Under the pieces are notes generated by a model. That model was not told the origin of the DNA. It made no database searches and was given only the letters and a program-made list of their open reading frames with translations. Of a stretch of DNA of 64,000 nt, positions 1 to 12,538 are shown in pieces. Origin of the DNA: Epichloe hybrida. Taxonomy: Eukaryota > Ascomycota > Sordariomycetes > Hypocreales > Clavicipitaceae. The stretch's first letter is position 1. The number at the start of each line of letters is the position of its first letter. The stretch lies in assembly GCA_019022495.1 (NCBI GenBank), contig JAFEKR010000041.1:351866-415865 (forward strand), in the 5' to 3' direction. The position numbers and the translations under genes are program-made.

Positions 1-3000
1 ATTAGTAGTTACAAGAGGAATCCTTTATGTGCCCACAGAACTTAGAGAGCTTGAATTTTATATCCTTAACATAGCTACCCCCTTTCTCTTCTTAATTACT
101 AATATGGATAAGATGCAAGTTAAGATTAATAACCTCGCTAACGTGCTTATCTAAGGCAATAAGACTATACCTATTATGTGATAATAGGGATATCCTTAGT
201 AGTTACTAGAAGCAAAGGAAATAGTTGCCTTCTACCTTTTAGAAGGAGATATTTATTAATTATATTATTAACTTAGTTATTCTTCTGTTTAATAACTCGT
301 AAAGATCCTTTACTAAGCTAGTTATAAAGTTAAGCGCTAGGCAATTAAGGAATTAACCAAAGTCTACTACTATTACTAGATACATAGAAAGGCCCCTAGT
401 TAATTTAAGTTTATAATTAAAGATAACCATAAATTTAACTACAAGATCATTGTTAATATCGTGCAAATTAATAGCTAACTAGTGCTTTATATTGTTAATT
501 TAGTAATATTATTCTAGGTAGCCTAATTCCTTGATCTAAAGAAGCAGAAGGCTTAAGATATCTAGGATGTAATCCGCGAATATTAGATTAATACTTATCT
601 TAGACCTCTAGATTAGATTATTCATAATGCTAGTAATAACTTCGCTTCTACTAAGTTCAGATATTATACTTAATTAATATTAATTAAAACTAGTGAGATA
701 CTAATTAAAGCCTATAATAGCATTAGAAAGGTTAAGAGATACCACGGACCTCTACGCCAAGCCTATAATATTATTATAGACTTAATTAGAACAGATCTTA
801 CACTAGAGCAACGCCTCTAAATAGCTGTCAAGGCTATTAATAACTCTATAGGCCCAAATAGTATTATCCTAACTATACTAGTCTTCGGAGGCTACCCACG
901 GATAACAGACAAGTTACCACTAAGCGTCTCTGTTATTTAATGTGCTAAGGTAATTCGTAAGGTAACAGATAAAGTCTAATATCTTCTAGCTTTACGGTAG
1001 GTCTATAATACCCTTAGAGCCTAGAATAGCCCTAACATAGCGCCTATATATTAGCTACCCCTATAGGCTAATATACACATATAAAGAGAGAAAGGTAGCT
1101 AGCATAGCCTATATAAGCTACTTACTACTAACAGAGAGACCTATACTATTAACATGCCCTATAGCCTAGTGAAGTTTTACTCTATAGTAGTAAAGCCCTA
1201 TTATAAAGACCTATATATTACAGAGGGACTAGAGCAGTAGGAAATAAAGCCCTATAACACGCTAGAGCAGTAGGAGATAAAGCCTAGTAACATAGAGAAA
1301 GAAGTAACTATATAACTAACTACTACTAATAAAAGAGATTCTCTAATAGAAGATAGCAAAGAGTAGCAGACACTAGCTAAGAGAAAGTAAGGGAGACTAA
1401 GAAAGGCCCTTATAGTATAATTTATAAGTGCGGGAGAGTCTAATAAAAAGGCTTATAAAGCCTAAAAGGCCCTAAGGGGAAGCTATTAAGTTAAAGACTT
1501 ATTACTATGCCCTAAAGGAATAAAAGTAAGGAAAAGAAGACCTTATAGCCCTAAGAAGGACGTTAGCCTAGTTTAGCTCTATATACTTATAAATAAAGAT
1601 TAAGAGGAGGCCTTTATTTAAGAGATTATAACTAGAGGGATACTAAGCATAGCATTCCTTATAGCGAAGGAAGAGGCTAATTAGAACCTCGCCCTTTAGC
1701 TTCGCTAAGAAGGAAGGATCATAACCCTAGGAAAACCCTTCGAGTAGTCTAATTAAGCTAAGATTAACGCTTTGTAAGCTTATGATATGTTTAAATTCGT
1801 CAAGTTTAACCTAGCGAAGCACGGAGGTCATAGAATCTTCGATTCTCGTATGGTTAGAGAGATTAAAGGTAAAGGAACGGATTTGCTATATAAGAAATCC
1901 CGCCTTATTATACAAGGCTATAATAACAAAGGAAAGGAATTTATCCTAACGCAATCGCTAACGATATAATGAGCAAGCTAACGACTGATTGTAGCTATTG
2001 CTCCGTTATTAAGAAGAAGAGGCATTTACCTTTAGATTTGCGATATTATATAAGCCTACACTCAATTACACACGGTGCTAATAAGGCTAATTATTATAAG
2101 ATTGCTAAAGCAAATTGCATATCTCTTTCTAGAAGGGACTATAATTAAATTAATCAGATCTCTTTACGGGATTATAGAGGCCAGAACCTACTAGTGGGCA
2201 ACGTACTTCTATTACCATAGGGATAACCTTAATATAACGACCTTAACCTACAATCCCTACTTATTAATCATAGCCCTGAATAATAAGAATCTCTTTAGTA
2301 TTGTTAGAATGCAAACTGATGATATATTAGGCCTAAGCGACGATAACTTCTTCTAAAAAGAAGAGAAAGAGCTTTAGAAGGCTAATTTCATAGCTAAAGA
2401 AAAGCAACGATTAACCGCCAAGAACCCCCTTATCTTTAATAGCTATATTTTAACCTAGAACACTAATAATTCACTAATCTTAACCTAGAAAGGTTAGAGT
2501 TAGAAGATTAAGGAAGTTAATCCTTAATCCTTAACGGTAAAGCAAGATTATGTAGAGTAATAAGCGCGAGGAAGCTATATTATAACTATATGTTAACTAG
2601 AGGCTTTATATAACTTATTAATTATAGCTTAACACTAAGAACCCTCTAGGGAAGATATTACACGCCTTAATAAACACCTTAAATAGCAGATTAACAATTA
2701 ATAACACAGACTGCGATACATCCCTTTGGTTCTTAAAGAGGCAAAGCTCTTTATGTTTGTAAATGGATTGCTTGCTAATAACAAGGATTTAAGCTTATAG
2801 ATTAGATACGTGATTATGATTAGTAACGAGATAATACAAGACAATAATACCTTTATTATAAAAGGTAACATTATTACGTATAGCTTAACAAAGAGTAAGA
2901 GAGTTACTCGTAGCGCGCTTACCTCTAAGTTATATAGCATAGTTTAAGGCGCAGATATCGCCTACGCGATTTCCATGACTCTACATCAGATCACGGATTA

Positions 3001-3345
3001 ATTAAAAATACCTCGAATTCCTATGATTCTCTATACTAATTCTTTTTTGTTATATAAATATCTTATGAAGCTAGGAACCACAAAGGAGAAGAGACTAATA
3101 ATTAATATTATGGCTCTTTGTTAATTATACAAAAGGCATGAGATTTACGAAGTCAGGTGGATTAATAGCAATAATAATCCGGCAGATACAATAACAAAAG
3201 CATTGCCAAATTCATCACTTTCCTCTTTAATTAATTCAAATAAATTAACGATTTGTGTTAAAGAATAGGTAAAGAGACCTGCGATATTAGGAAACGGGAG
3301 CTTAGGCAAGGAATAATGGATTAATTTAATTAACTGATGCCGCAA
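1..3345 (+). pseudogene. copia A1 pol remnant (integrase, reverse transcriptase, RNase H)
   Basis: Reading through stops gives copia pol in order: integrase (about 400-950), reverse transcriptase (about 1,780-2,400) and RNase H (about 2,745-3,200). Visible RT motifs are LIIQGYNNKGKEFILTQS, the conserved LYG around 2,175, and MQTDDILGLSDDNF near 2,310. The catalytic box reads QTDD instead of the textbook YVDD of copia. RNase H is recognisable from FVNGLLANNKDLS and WINSNNNPADTITKAL. An example of decay lies near 2,043: the expected Asp-Ile-Thr-Gln-Ala-Tyr is read Asp-Ile-Ile-stop-Ala-Tyr, i.e. ACA to ATA and CAA to TAA. It cannot encode a working enzyme. Confidence 0.9.
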
Positions 3346-3463
3346 CGGCTAATTAGAGCAGCGGATTCCTATTAAGGGATTTACTTATGTATACTTTCCT
3401 TTAATCTGATTTTTATTGTGTTTTTAAGCTCTTTAGCTACGAAGGAAAAAGAGAGATTGCTAG

Positions 3464-3721
3464 TGTTAATTCCTTCGGATCTTCATTAGTTTAATCGTGG
3501 CCAAAGACCGGACTAATTGTGGGTCCGGCGCGATGCACGCGATATGATTAGCTGCATCAATTCGCCACCCCCTTTTGTGCCCTACATACGGATTTCGCCC
3601 ACTTTTCTAGCATCTAGACTTTCCCTCTCTTCTCCCTCTTTCCTAGCTAGCAAACTAACTATCATTGACTTTGAATTTATACGGGATTTATTACCTGCGC
3701 AGGACCTTGGTGCATCCAACA
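3464..3721 (+). repeat. copia A1 3' LTR (258 bp)
   Basis: Begins TGTTAATTCCTTCGGATC and ends TCCAACA, and matches both LTRs of A2 (44,128-44,392; 51,135-51,399). A purine-rich tract (AAAAAGAGAGA) just upstream fits the polypurine primer of the element. It keeps more C and G than the internal region. Confidence 0.9.
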
Positions 3722-6700
3722 TTTAGAGTAGCCTATAATACCTTTTAACCTTCCTAATACTGTAGTATACCTTAATAAGGACTTCCTTAATTAGAATTAA
3801 TATTAAAGCTATGAATTAACTAAATTCATTACTATAGAAGTTTATTCTAGTGTCTGTGGTAATAAAATCTAAAGGGCCTAGATTAGTATTAATCTAGTAT
3901 ATCTAGAGGGCTTCCTAAGTTATTTTTATAGAGATATTATTAAGGAATTTCGCTGTGTTAAACATAGTAGCTATATCTATAGTGTAAAGTATAAGGCAAT
4001 TACTATTAAGGTAAAAAACATTTACTATTACTTTATAGTTAAAGCTATACTTATCCTTAAGAGTAAATTTAAAGTAATTAGGGCTATTTACGTGTATTTA
4101 GCATTAGTAGTAAAGTCTTATTAGCTTCTTAATAGCCTTAATATTAATATTATATCCTAATTTATAAAGAACCTTATATAGTTATTAGATTAATAAATAC
4201 CTAAAGTAATAATATAATTACTATAACTTACTTTCTATAAGATAGCTTTAAGTAATTACTTTCTCTTTTTATATAAGTAGTATTTAAGCATGCCCTTATT
4301 TACATATAATAAGGACTTTAATATTTCCTTATTATAGTGTATTCTTAGAGATATTAAAATTGATTTATAAGCAGTCTATATTATTAAGGGATAAGAGAAA
4401 TAAAGTATTTATTAGTATAATCTAAAAGAGAATATCTCTAAAAGGTATTAGTATATTAGCTACTCTAAGCATAATAATTAGTTCTCCTACGCTAAATCTA
4501 ACTAATACCTTTTTAGCTATTAATTTATTAAGCTATAGTTTAGGTATTTAATGTTATAAAGTAAGGAATTAAGGATACCTTATAGTAAAGAACTTTATAG
4601 CTCTTATATTAGGTATAATCCCTTAAAACATTATATAAGAATAGTAATCTTCTAGTATAAATATTACTAGAGCCTAACTTAAGAGTTCTTACTAAAAGGG
4701 GTTTTCTTTACTTAGACTATAATAAGCTACTTAACTTATTAGGAATTAAACTATTCTTTTGCTATTAAGTTACGTTTTATAATTAAAGAAGCTTATAGGT
4801 ACTAGCCTATCTATACTGTTAGGGCTATTATTAAATCTAATACTCTTTATATACTAAGCAATTTTATTATTAATAAGGGATTAAGGTTTGTGTTTCCCTT
4901 TATACTATATAAGAAATAAATTATATAAGTTATTAGCTAGATCTATAAGGTAGTGGTTCTTAAAGCGTTAATATACCTTCTTATAGTTCTCTTTTAAGTG
5001 CTTTAATAACTAGTATCCTTCCTTACTATATATATAGTATTTCTTTATGTAAGAATTTCCTTCTTTTCCTTATAGTTTTAAAGGGTATTAGGTCTCTTTT
5101 CCTTTCCTATTATATCTTTAGTTAGTCTAGAATTACTCTAGGGTTATAGCTTTAGTTAGGAATTATTAATAGTTCTTTTTCTTTTCCTTAATAAGTTAGA
5201 TTATTATCCTAATCTATTTATAAAATTCTTATAGTCCCTTTAGTAGGTTTATAATAACTCCTTTATATTCTAGAATATTATTATAAGCTATTATAAGTTA
5301 ATTCTAAAGTGCCCTTTTACTTTAGCTTACCTTAGGTACTACCTATTATAAGATAGCTAGCTTCTTTATAAGATTATTAAAATAATTAATAATTAATTTA
5401 CTTGGGTTATTATTTATTATTCCTTATAGAGTAAAATTATTCTATTCTAGGAGATATCTTTACTATATATCTTTAGTCTTAAATTATTCCCTTATATAGC
5501 TAATAAGCATAGGGAGGTCTTATAGTTAACTAGGTTTAGAGAGGTAGTCTATATAGTATTATAAAGCTTTACCTTTAAGTATAATCTTAAAGGTATAACT
5601 AGCTTATTTAGGTTAGATATTAAGTAATTTATACTTCCTATAGAATATTTAAAGCTTTAATTTAAGGATATTATAGTTATTAGCACTATAAAGTTATTCT
5701 TTAAGGTATACCTTTAATAAATTTATAATTTACTTTAGTAAAAGTCTTTAAGTCTATAGGAATTCTTTAAATACTTCCTTTTATATTTATAAAAGGGGTA
5801 GTATAGTCTTTAGGAAATAAGAGAGTAGCTTTATAAGAAGTAGCCTTAGGGTTTATTATTCTCTTTAATCTTTCTCTCCCTTATATTAGGGAGAAGGAAG
5901 TATAGTTCTCTAGGCTATACTAATAAAGATAATATTAGCCCTAGGTAGTTAGGGTTAACTCTATTAGTAATACTTTTACTTAAAGGTATTATTAGTAGTG
6001 TTATTAGGGTAGTTTTATTAAATTATCTTAGGTAAAGGTATAGGTAAGGGGGTTATCTATAAATACTTATAAATAGTATCCTTTAGTGCCCTTAATTCTA
6101 GATTAATTCACTTTCTTATAGGAGATTAGCTTATTAATCCCTTTAATAGTAATTATACTAATAAGTAAGGTAAAGGGGTTAGTTATTAGGATTTAATATT
6201 ACTATTATCTAATAGATTATAAAAGAATTCTTTATTCTATAGGTTTTTCTAGAACTATATATACTTTTTCCTTATCTCTTTAATTTCTTTAAGAGTTTAA
6301 AATTAAAATTCTTCCTAGTTTACTACTTCTTTAAGGTTATTTACTATCTTTATACCTTTTCTAATAGTTATATATACTTTATTATAAAGAAAATAGTCTT
6401 AAAGTCTATTCTAGGAAAAGTCTCTTTTATTTATAAACTTATCTCTTAACTATTTATAAAAGTTATTACTAAATTCAAAGAATAGTATTTTTCTAAATAA
6501 CCTTTACTCCCTATATTCTTTAGTCTTTATAAGGATATAAAGACTAATTTCCTTAGGTATTATTATCTCTTTATATTTAAAGCTCTTTATTTATTAAAGT
6601 AGTTTTTTTATAATATAGTATTTAAGTCTTATAGAGATATAAGGGTATAGATTAGTATAAATAGGGGTTTTCCCTTTATTAAGGTATTTATTACTATCTC

Positions 6701-7487
6701 TAGCTTTAATGCTTTCTATAGTATTATTATAGCTATTACTCTTACTAGGAACTTTGAATTACCTAGAGGTCCTAGATAGTCTAGCTATATCTAATATTCT
6801 AATTAATTAAAGGGGAGTAAATCTTTAATATAAGGGGATAGAAGGGGTGTAAATATAAATTAAATAACTTATATTTTCTAATATAAAGGGTTATAAGGTA
6901 AGGTAATTAACTTTAAATATATAATAAAATATATAATAAAGAAAGATAAGGGGATAGCTTAGCTACTAGTATTAAACCTTTCTTTATTATTTTAGAATTC
7001 ATATAGATATAAATATTAATACTAAAGTAAGAAGAGAGCTATATTATACCTTTCTATTAGTATAACTTATTATTAAACATAGCCCTCCTATTTTATAAGG
7101 TAAGTTATTATTAGGTAAGCTACCTTTTCTAATTAACCTTACTAATCTATAGTGTTCGAAGATTACGTGGTTATTTATAAAGGTAACTACTAATTAGTGT
7201 TAGTTTTCATAGGGTATTAAATTTAATATAATAAGGTTATAAGCCTAAAGAATAGTATTATTATTAATTATCTATTCTAGGCTACGTTATATGTGTGTAA
7301 AAAAGAGAAGTTAAAAGCTAGAATCCGCGATAAAAGAAAAGAAAGGGGGCTTCGCGTTTATAGCCTTACATTTCCTAGCTAATTAACAGGCTAGGTTGCG
7401 GGTCACGTGTAGGGCTCGCGCGTAGCCTAAGCTTTTGCTAGGTAATTACAGCTACGACGCGCGATTGATATCACCTTTGTTCTAACA
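3722..7487 (-). mobile_element. Ty1/copia family B copy B4, reverse orientation, 5' part
   Basis: A minus-strand copia B element with its 5' LTR at 7,198-7,487 and internal sequence running leftward through gag and into integrase. At 3,722 it stops in the integrase region: the reverse complement matches the stretch near 18,137 of copy B1. It is interrupted there by the LTR of A1, and the rest of B4 would lie left of the window. Both strands are full of stops; the whole copy is RIP-decayed. Confidence 0.85.
7198..7487 (-). repeat. copia B4 5' LTR (290 bp, short subtype)
   Basis: Reverse complement begins TGTTAGAACAAAGGTGATAT and ends GAAAACTAACA. It matches the short LTR subtype of B2 (38,959-39,246). 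The adjoining internal sequence (reverse of CTAATTAGTAGTTACC) is the same leader as in the other B copies. Confidence 0.9.
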
Positions 7488-8434
7488 ACATTATAATCAA
7501 TAATATAAGGCTTCGGAAGCAATATATTAGAAGGGATTAGCTTAGTGGGCTTCCCTTATAAATATCCTCTAAGGCTATTAAATTAATAAATCAGTAAAAT
7601 TATTAAGCTTATGCCTCGTAAGCTAGCTAAATTCGGCTATTATTATGCGATTCGCCCTGTTAATTCTAATAGTAATTTGCCCTCCTGTGTGCTTATATAC
7701 TTATTAACCTTTATAACCGCAGTCTATATCTTATAAAGGAAGCTATATATTCTCGCTAGTAGCTATAAAGGCCCTTAGTATATTAGTAATTAAGATAATA
7801 AGTGATATATACTTTATATTCAGCTTATATTAATTAATAGGATTTATATAATCTAATACTCAGCTTATATTAATTAATAGGATTTATATAATCTAATACT
7901 TCGAATCCTTAACCCTATTCGTATTAGTTCGCAACAAGAGCCTTATAACAAACGCAATAAGACTACTATTACTATAGGGGATTAGGCCACCTTATAGGGC
8001 TCTTTTTAGGTTATTATACCATAAAGACTATAGCTTCTAGCTGCCTATAGCCCCTGTTAGTTAAATTATAGTATACAACGCATATTAACATAAGCAAAGG
8101 TAGTAGAAGTAGTATTATAAGGGATGCGTAGTAAAGGCAAAGGCTATGGTTAGTCTTAAAGAGGTTTAAGAGGCTATATAACTACTAGGGTAACGCGATT
8201 ATTAGTAAGATAAGCTATAGAAAAGCTACCTATATCGCTAGCTAATAAGGGAGGTTACTAATTAAAGAACTATAGCTAGATAAACTAGTCAGACTAATTA
8301 ATATGTGTATATTAAAAGAAAACACTAGAAATCGCGTTTTTAAGCGAATTAGCTATAGTTATAATTGAATTAATAAATGTAACGGACTTTATTATGTGTG
8401 TGGTGGTAATGTGCTATAACTGTAAGTGTGATTG
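7488..8434. other. unclassified decayed repeat G
   Basis: About 950 bp of AT-rich sequence that matches neither copia nor gypsy. Read-through translation near 8,120-8,240 gives a Lys/Arg/Gln-rich peptide that could be a decayed transposase tail, but I cannot name a family. A 28-bp stretch at 8,323-8,350 recurs as the exact reverse complement inside the Mutator-like MITE at 54,226-54,253, so the two may be related. No clear ends or TSD were found. Confidence 0.4.
7821..7900. repeat. perfect 40-bp tandem duplication
   Basis: The 40 bp at 7,821-7,860 are repeated without change at 7,861-7,900. The unit begins CAGCTTATATTAATTAATAG. Perfect identity inside otherwise decayed DNA implies a recent duplication. 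Confidence 0.95.
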
Positions 8435-11050
8435 CTAGTTAATACTATTTATATAGTATATTTAAATAATATCTTAATCTTCTCTAAGATAAAAAAGGAG
8501 TATACTAAATATATTAAGTAAGTCCTAGAGTATATAAGGTTAGTAAAGTTATATATAAAACCCTCTAAGTGCTTTTTCTATAAGGAGTTAGTAAAATTCC
8601 TAGGGTTTATTCTCTTTATTAATAGGATATTAATAAATACTTACTAAGTTAATATAATTAGAGAATAGAAGAAGCCTATAAGTTTTAAGAATATATAGTT
8701 ATTTCTTAAATTCTATAACTTCTATTAATAGTTTATTTATAAATACTCTAGGATTATAGTACCTCTTTATATACTAATAAAGGGTAGTTAAAATAGTATC
8801 TAGATTAGGAGGTTTATATTTAGAGAAAAGAAGTAATTAGTGTTTTACTAGCTAAAAGATACCTTTTAGCAAGTGCCTTTACTCTAATACTATAACCTAA
8901 GTTAAGTAGTATATATTAAGATAAATGCCTTAATTTTTGTAATAGTAGGAATCCTATCTTAGTAGGATAATAAGGGCTATTAGTACCTAGTAGCCTTTTA
9001 GTTAAGGAAGTTTATATATAATAAATATAACTATAGTATAGCTAATTAAGAGTTACTTACTATAGTAAAGTTATTTAAATACTAGTAATATTATATTAAA
9101 GGCATAGAAATACTTATAGAGGTCCTATTAGACTATTATAACTTATAGACTTTTATAAGGTAGTAAAAGCTAAATAGAAGATAGGTATAATAGTATATAT
9201 TCCTTTACCCTTTCTATTTTATAATTAAGTATAGACTAAGGAAAAGTAACCTTATAAATATACTATTAAGAAAGTCTAATTATAAAAGTAAACCTATATT
9301 AAATAAGGCGCTCTTACTAGAGCTTTAAAGGAAAATAGTAAATATCTATATAGTAAAAGAAGAAGTACTAATATATTAAAGAAGTTATAGTATAATACTA
9401 GTTTTAAAACTTACTAAGGTAAGAGTAGCCTAGGTAAAAGGCTAGTTAGCTACTATAGATTTAGTAACAGGTTAGCTAAATAAGGGTAATTTTAAGAAGA
9501 AGGTAGTATATATCTAAGATATTAGTATAGTATAAGTAATTTAGGGGGCTATTATATTACTAAATCCTTACTAATCTATAGTAAATAAACTATTAGTATA
9601 ATTACTATAAAAGGCATAAGACTAAGATCTAGATTTATAAAAGTATAGAAGTAAGGTTAACTCCTAAGTAAAAGGGAGGGGAAAGGCTAGTCTATAGTTA
9701 TATAGTATAAGGGGCCTCCTAATATATAAAGACTAGGTAGTTATTCCGTAGGAGCCTATCTTATAATAGGAGCTTCTATAGCTATATTATAATAATCTAC
9801 TAGTAGGTTACTTTAGGACTAAATACACTCTTAAGCTACTAAAATATTACTATTAGTAGCTAGTAATAGGTAAAGCTATTTTAGACTATATATCTAGCTA
9901 TAAAGTATATAAACGTATAGTAGCTAGGTAGCACTACCTATATAAAAGCCTTAAATCACTACTAATACTAAAGTAACTATAGGTAAAGATCTTAATAGAC
10001 TTTATTATAGGTCTACTACTAGTGTGGCTAGGTAAGCAAGAAACTTATATAATCCTAGTAATTATAAACTAATTTACTAAGTACTTTATCTTCCTTCTTA
10101 TAAAGACTATAATTAATATAGCTAAATTAGTAAAGTTATTCTATAAGGAGATTAAGCTATAATTTAGAGCGCTAGAGGGTATTATATCTAATAGAAGGTT
10201 AGTATTTATAAGGTAATTCTAGTTAGAGGTATATTACTAGTTATATATAAAGTAAAGGCTTTTAATAGTATTTTACCCCTAAACTAATAGGTAAATAAAG
10301 AGAATAAATTAGGTACTTAAATATTACTTATAATACTTTATTAAAGAAAACTAATAACTATAGCTAAAGCTACTCCTAATAGCCTAATTTATATATAATA
10401 ATACTATTAATAGGATAATAAGCTACTCCCCTAACTATGCCCTTATAAGCTATTTACCTAAGTTTTACTTAGCTCTTAAGAGTAAGAGTAAGGAGGGGGA
10501 GGTCCTAGAAGCTTATATATATATCTAAAAGCTATATAAGATTAGGGAGAAACTAGTATATAACTAAGTAAGGGCTACTAAAGTATAGGTAAAGTACTAT
10601 AACTAAAGATATTAGCTAATAACCTTAAAAAGAGAAGACTTAGTATTACTATTAGTAAAAAATATTAGGCTTAAGAATATAAAATAAAAGCTAAAACTAA
10701 GATTTATTAGGCTATTTTAGATACTTAATACTATAGGTAAATAAGTATACTAACTAGCGCTACCTAATAAGTATAGTTAACTATATAATATATTCTATAT
10801 TAGCTTATTAGAGCTATAGAATTACTAGGAAAATACCCTAGATAAGGATATACTAATACTTAATCTTAAAGATAATAATAATAAGTTTAAAGTTAAAGAA
10901 GTTAGGGATTATAGGAAGACACATAAAGGTAATAAATACCTAGTAAAATAGAAAGGCTAGCTAAGGAAATATAACTAATAAGTAGTAGTAAAAGATATAG
11001 AAGGCGCTTAATATATAATTTAAGCTTTCTATTAAAGTAAAATAAGTAAG
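8435..11050 (+). pseudogene. Ty3/gypsy F pol remnant, 3' half (RT end, RNase H, integrase, chromodomain)
   Basis: Read-through translation gives the reverse transcriptase from its catalytic box (VYLNNILIFS, where YLDD is expected) and KPSKCFFYKE..KFLGFIL. Then comes RNase H (SIANQELLTIVKLFK, near 9,040) and the integrase core (KILIDFIIGLLLVWLGKQET near 9,990; RALEGIISNRRLVF near 10,170; FYPQTNRQIKRINQVLKYYL near 10,270). At the end is a chromodomain (EVRDYRKTHKGNKYLVKQKG, about 10,900-11,000). That order, with a terminal chromodomain, identifies a chromodomain-bearing gypsy element. CAA/CAG to TAA/TAG changes break the frame throughout. The upstream half of RT is missing here and instead lies at 38,563-38,958. 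Confidence 0.88.
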
Positions 11051-12337
11051 AAGCATAGTAAGATATAAGTAATTTATAAGTAATAAGGAATAAGGTAATT
11101 ATAAAAAAGGCCTAGCCTTATTAGCTACTATTACACTTGATTTAAAAACCTTATTAGACTATTTACTAAATAATAAAAGAAAAGACACCTATAAGGAGAG
11201 AAGTCTTAAGGGAAACCCTTCTATAGTTACCCCCTTATATATTAAAATAACACTATTATAAAGAAAGTACTTAGCGCTCCCCTTATCTTCCTAAACCACT
11301 ACCTCTATTACCTAGAAAAAGTAGTGCTTTACCACCCCCTAGGGTATAAATCCTAGATTATAATATATAGCGTAGTTTAGCTAGGAAAAGTTAGTAAATA
11401 AGTAGTAAAAGGGAAGTAATATATATAATTCCTAGGGCTAAAGTAGGAAATATAGTAACTAAAAGTTACTAGTATAAAATAATATACTAATTATATATAG
11501 CTAAAGTAGCTTACTAAGAAAGTAAGTAAAGACCTAGAGAATAAATAGTAAGATATACCTAATAGACCTTAGTAGCCCTAGTTAAACTAAAGGAAATATA
11601 ATAAGCTATATTAGTATAATTAAACCCTAAAATAAGGTTTAGATAATAAGTACTAAAATAGTAGTAAGTTACTTCTAAAAATATATAGTCTTTAAGGTTA
11701 TTAGGAACCTAATTACTTAGGGTATTTATTAAAGTTTTTACCTAATTAAGGATAGTAAGAAAATCTAGCAAATCCCCTTATATAGTTAGTATTACCTAAA
11801 GAGATATAGGTAATTAGGGACTAAAAGAGTAAAGAATATAATATACTTACTATCTTATAAGTATTACTATATTTAATACACTAGATATAATACTTTAAAT
11901 ATTTTCCTTTAATAATAGTAGTTAGTGCACTAGGGAATTAATAGTTAATCTAGGGAATATTAGGCTTAGCTAGAGGATTTTTCTTAAAGTCCACGTAACC
12001 TATATGTAAATAATATATATAAGAATATCCTTTTAAATAGATATTAGGGATAGCTATAATAATAACACTCTTAATACTTTCCTTATCTAATTTTATTCTA
12101 ATAATAAGGTAAGTATAAAGGTAAATTTATAGTAACTAATAATATAATAGTATTTAGGAAAAAGTTACTATATATAAGAAAGGGAAAAGTTAGTAATATA
12201 ATAGGGAGTTATAAGTGAATTTATACTTAAACACTAATATTATTTATTATTATTTTAGTATAGCTATTACTTAGTAAATAGCTAGATAGTACTTACTAAA
12301 AGCTATTTAGAAGCCTAGCTAAAAGTAAGGGGGTAAT
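11051..12337 (+). other. decayed gypsy F sequence between chromodomain and LTR
   Basis: AT-rich sequence with no recognisable domain. It ends in a purine run (AAAAGTAAGGGGG) directly before the LTR, fitting a polypurine tract. I infer it is the long 3' untranslated or C-terminal part of the element. A hidden insertion cannot be excluded. Confidence 0.5.
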
Positions 12338-12538
12338 TATAAGGCCTTACTTATAATACTAGCGTGCTAGCAACTACTAGGTAAGCGTACTATGCCCTAG
12401 GGCTAGGTTTACGTAATACTAGCAAGTCACTAGCTATAAGCTAGTGACTCACACGCATAATACACTTAGACCTAGCAAGCTTTAGTCAATATACGAACGC
12501 CCCTATACCTCTTGCCTAGCTATCCCTTTGTTCTCACA
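12338..12538 (+). repeat. gypsy F LTR (about 201 bp)
   Basis: Boundaries are inferred: a polypurine-like run precedes TATAAGGCCTTAC (TGTAAGG before mutation) and the right end is TTGTTCTCACA. An inverted partial copy at 53,601-53,771 begins TGTGAGGC and stops about 171 bp in, which supports the left end. To the left lies gypsy 3' sequence and to the right gypsy gag, so this LTR joins two F segments. Confidence 0.7.

Larger units (their letters stand above)
1..3721 (+). mobile_element. Ty1/copia family A copy A1, 3' part (runs off left edge)
   Basis: This is the pol half and 3' LTR of a copia retrotransposon. The first bases align with the protease/gag-pol junction region of the full copy A2 (about 47,703 onward), and distances from there to the 3' LTR agree (about 3.4 kb in both). 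The copy is heavily mutated C to T in CpA context, so its frame is littered with TAA and TAG. It ends in an LTR and abuts, without spacer, the integrase region of an opposite-strand copia B copy. A1 therefore probably inserted into that B element. The 5' end lies outside the window. Confidence 0.9.

Noticed and set aside
2698..3345. Minus-strand ORFs with hydrophobic residues suggesting small membrane proteins
   Set aside because: They are antisense to the RNase H domain of copia A1; RIP makes antisense frames look hydrophobic. The 50,369-50,569 ORF is the same shadow in A2.
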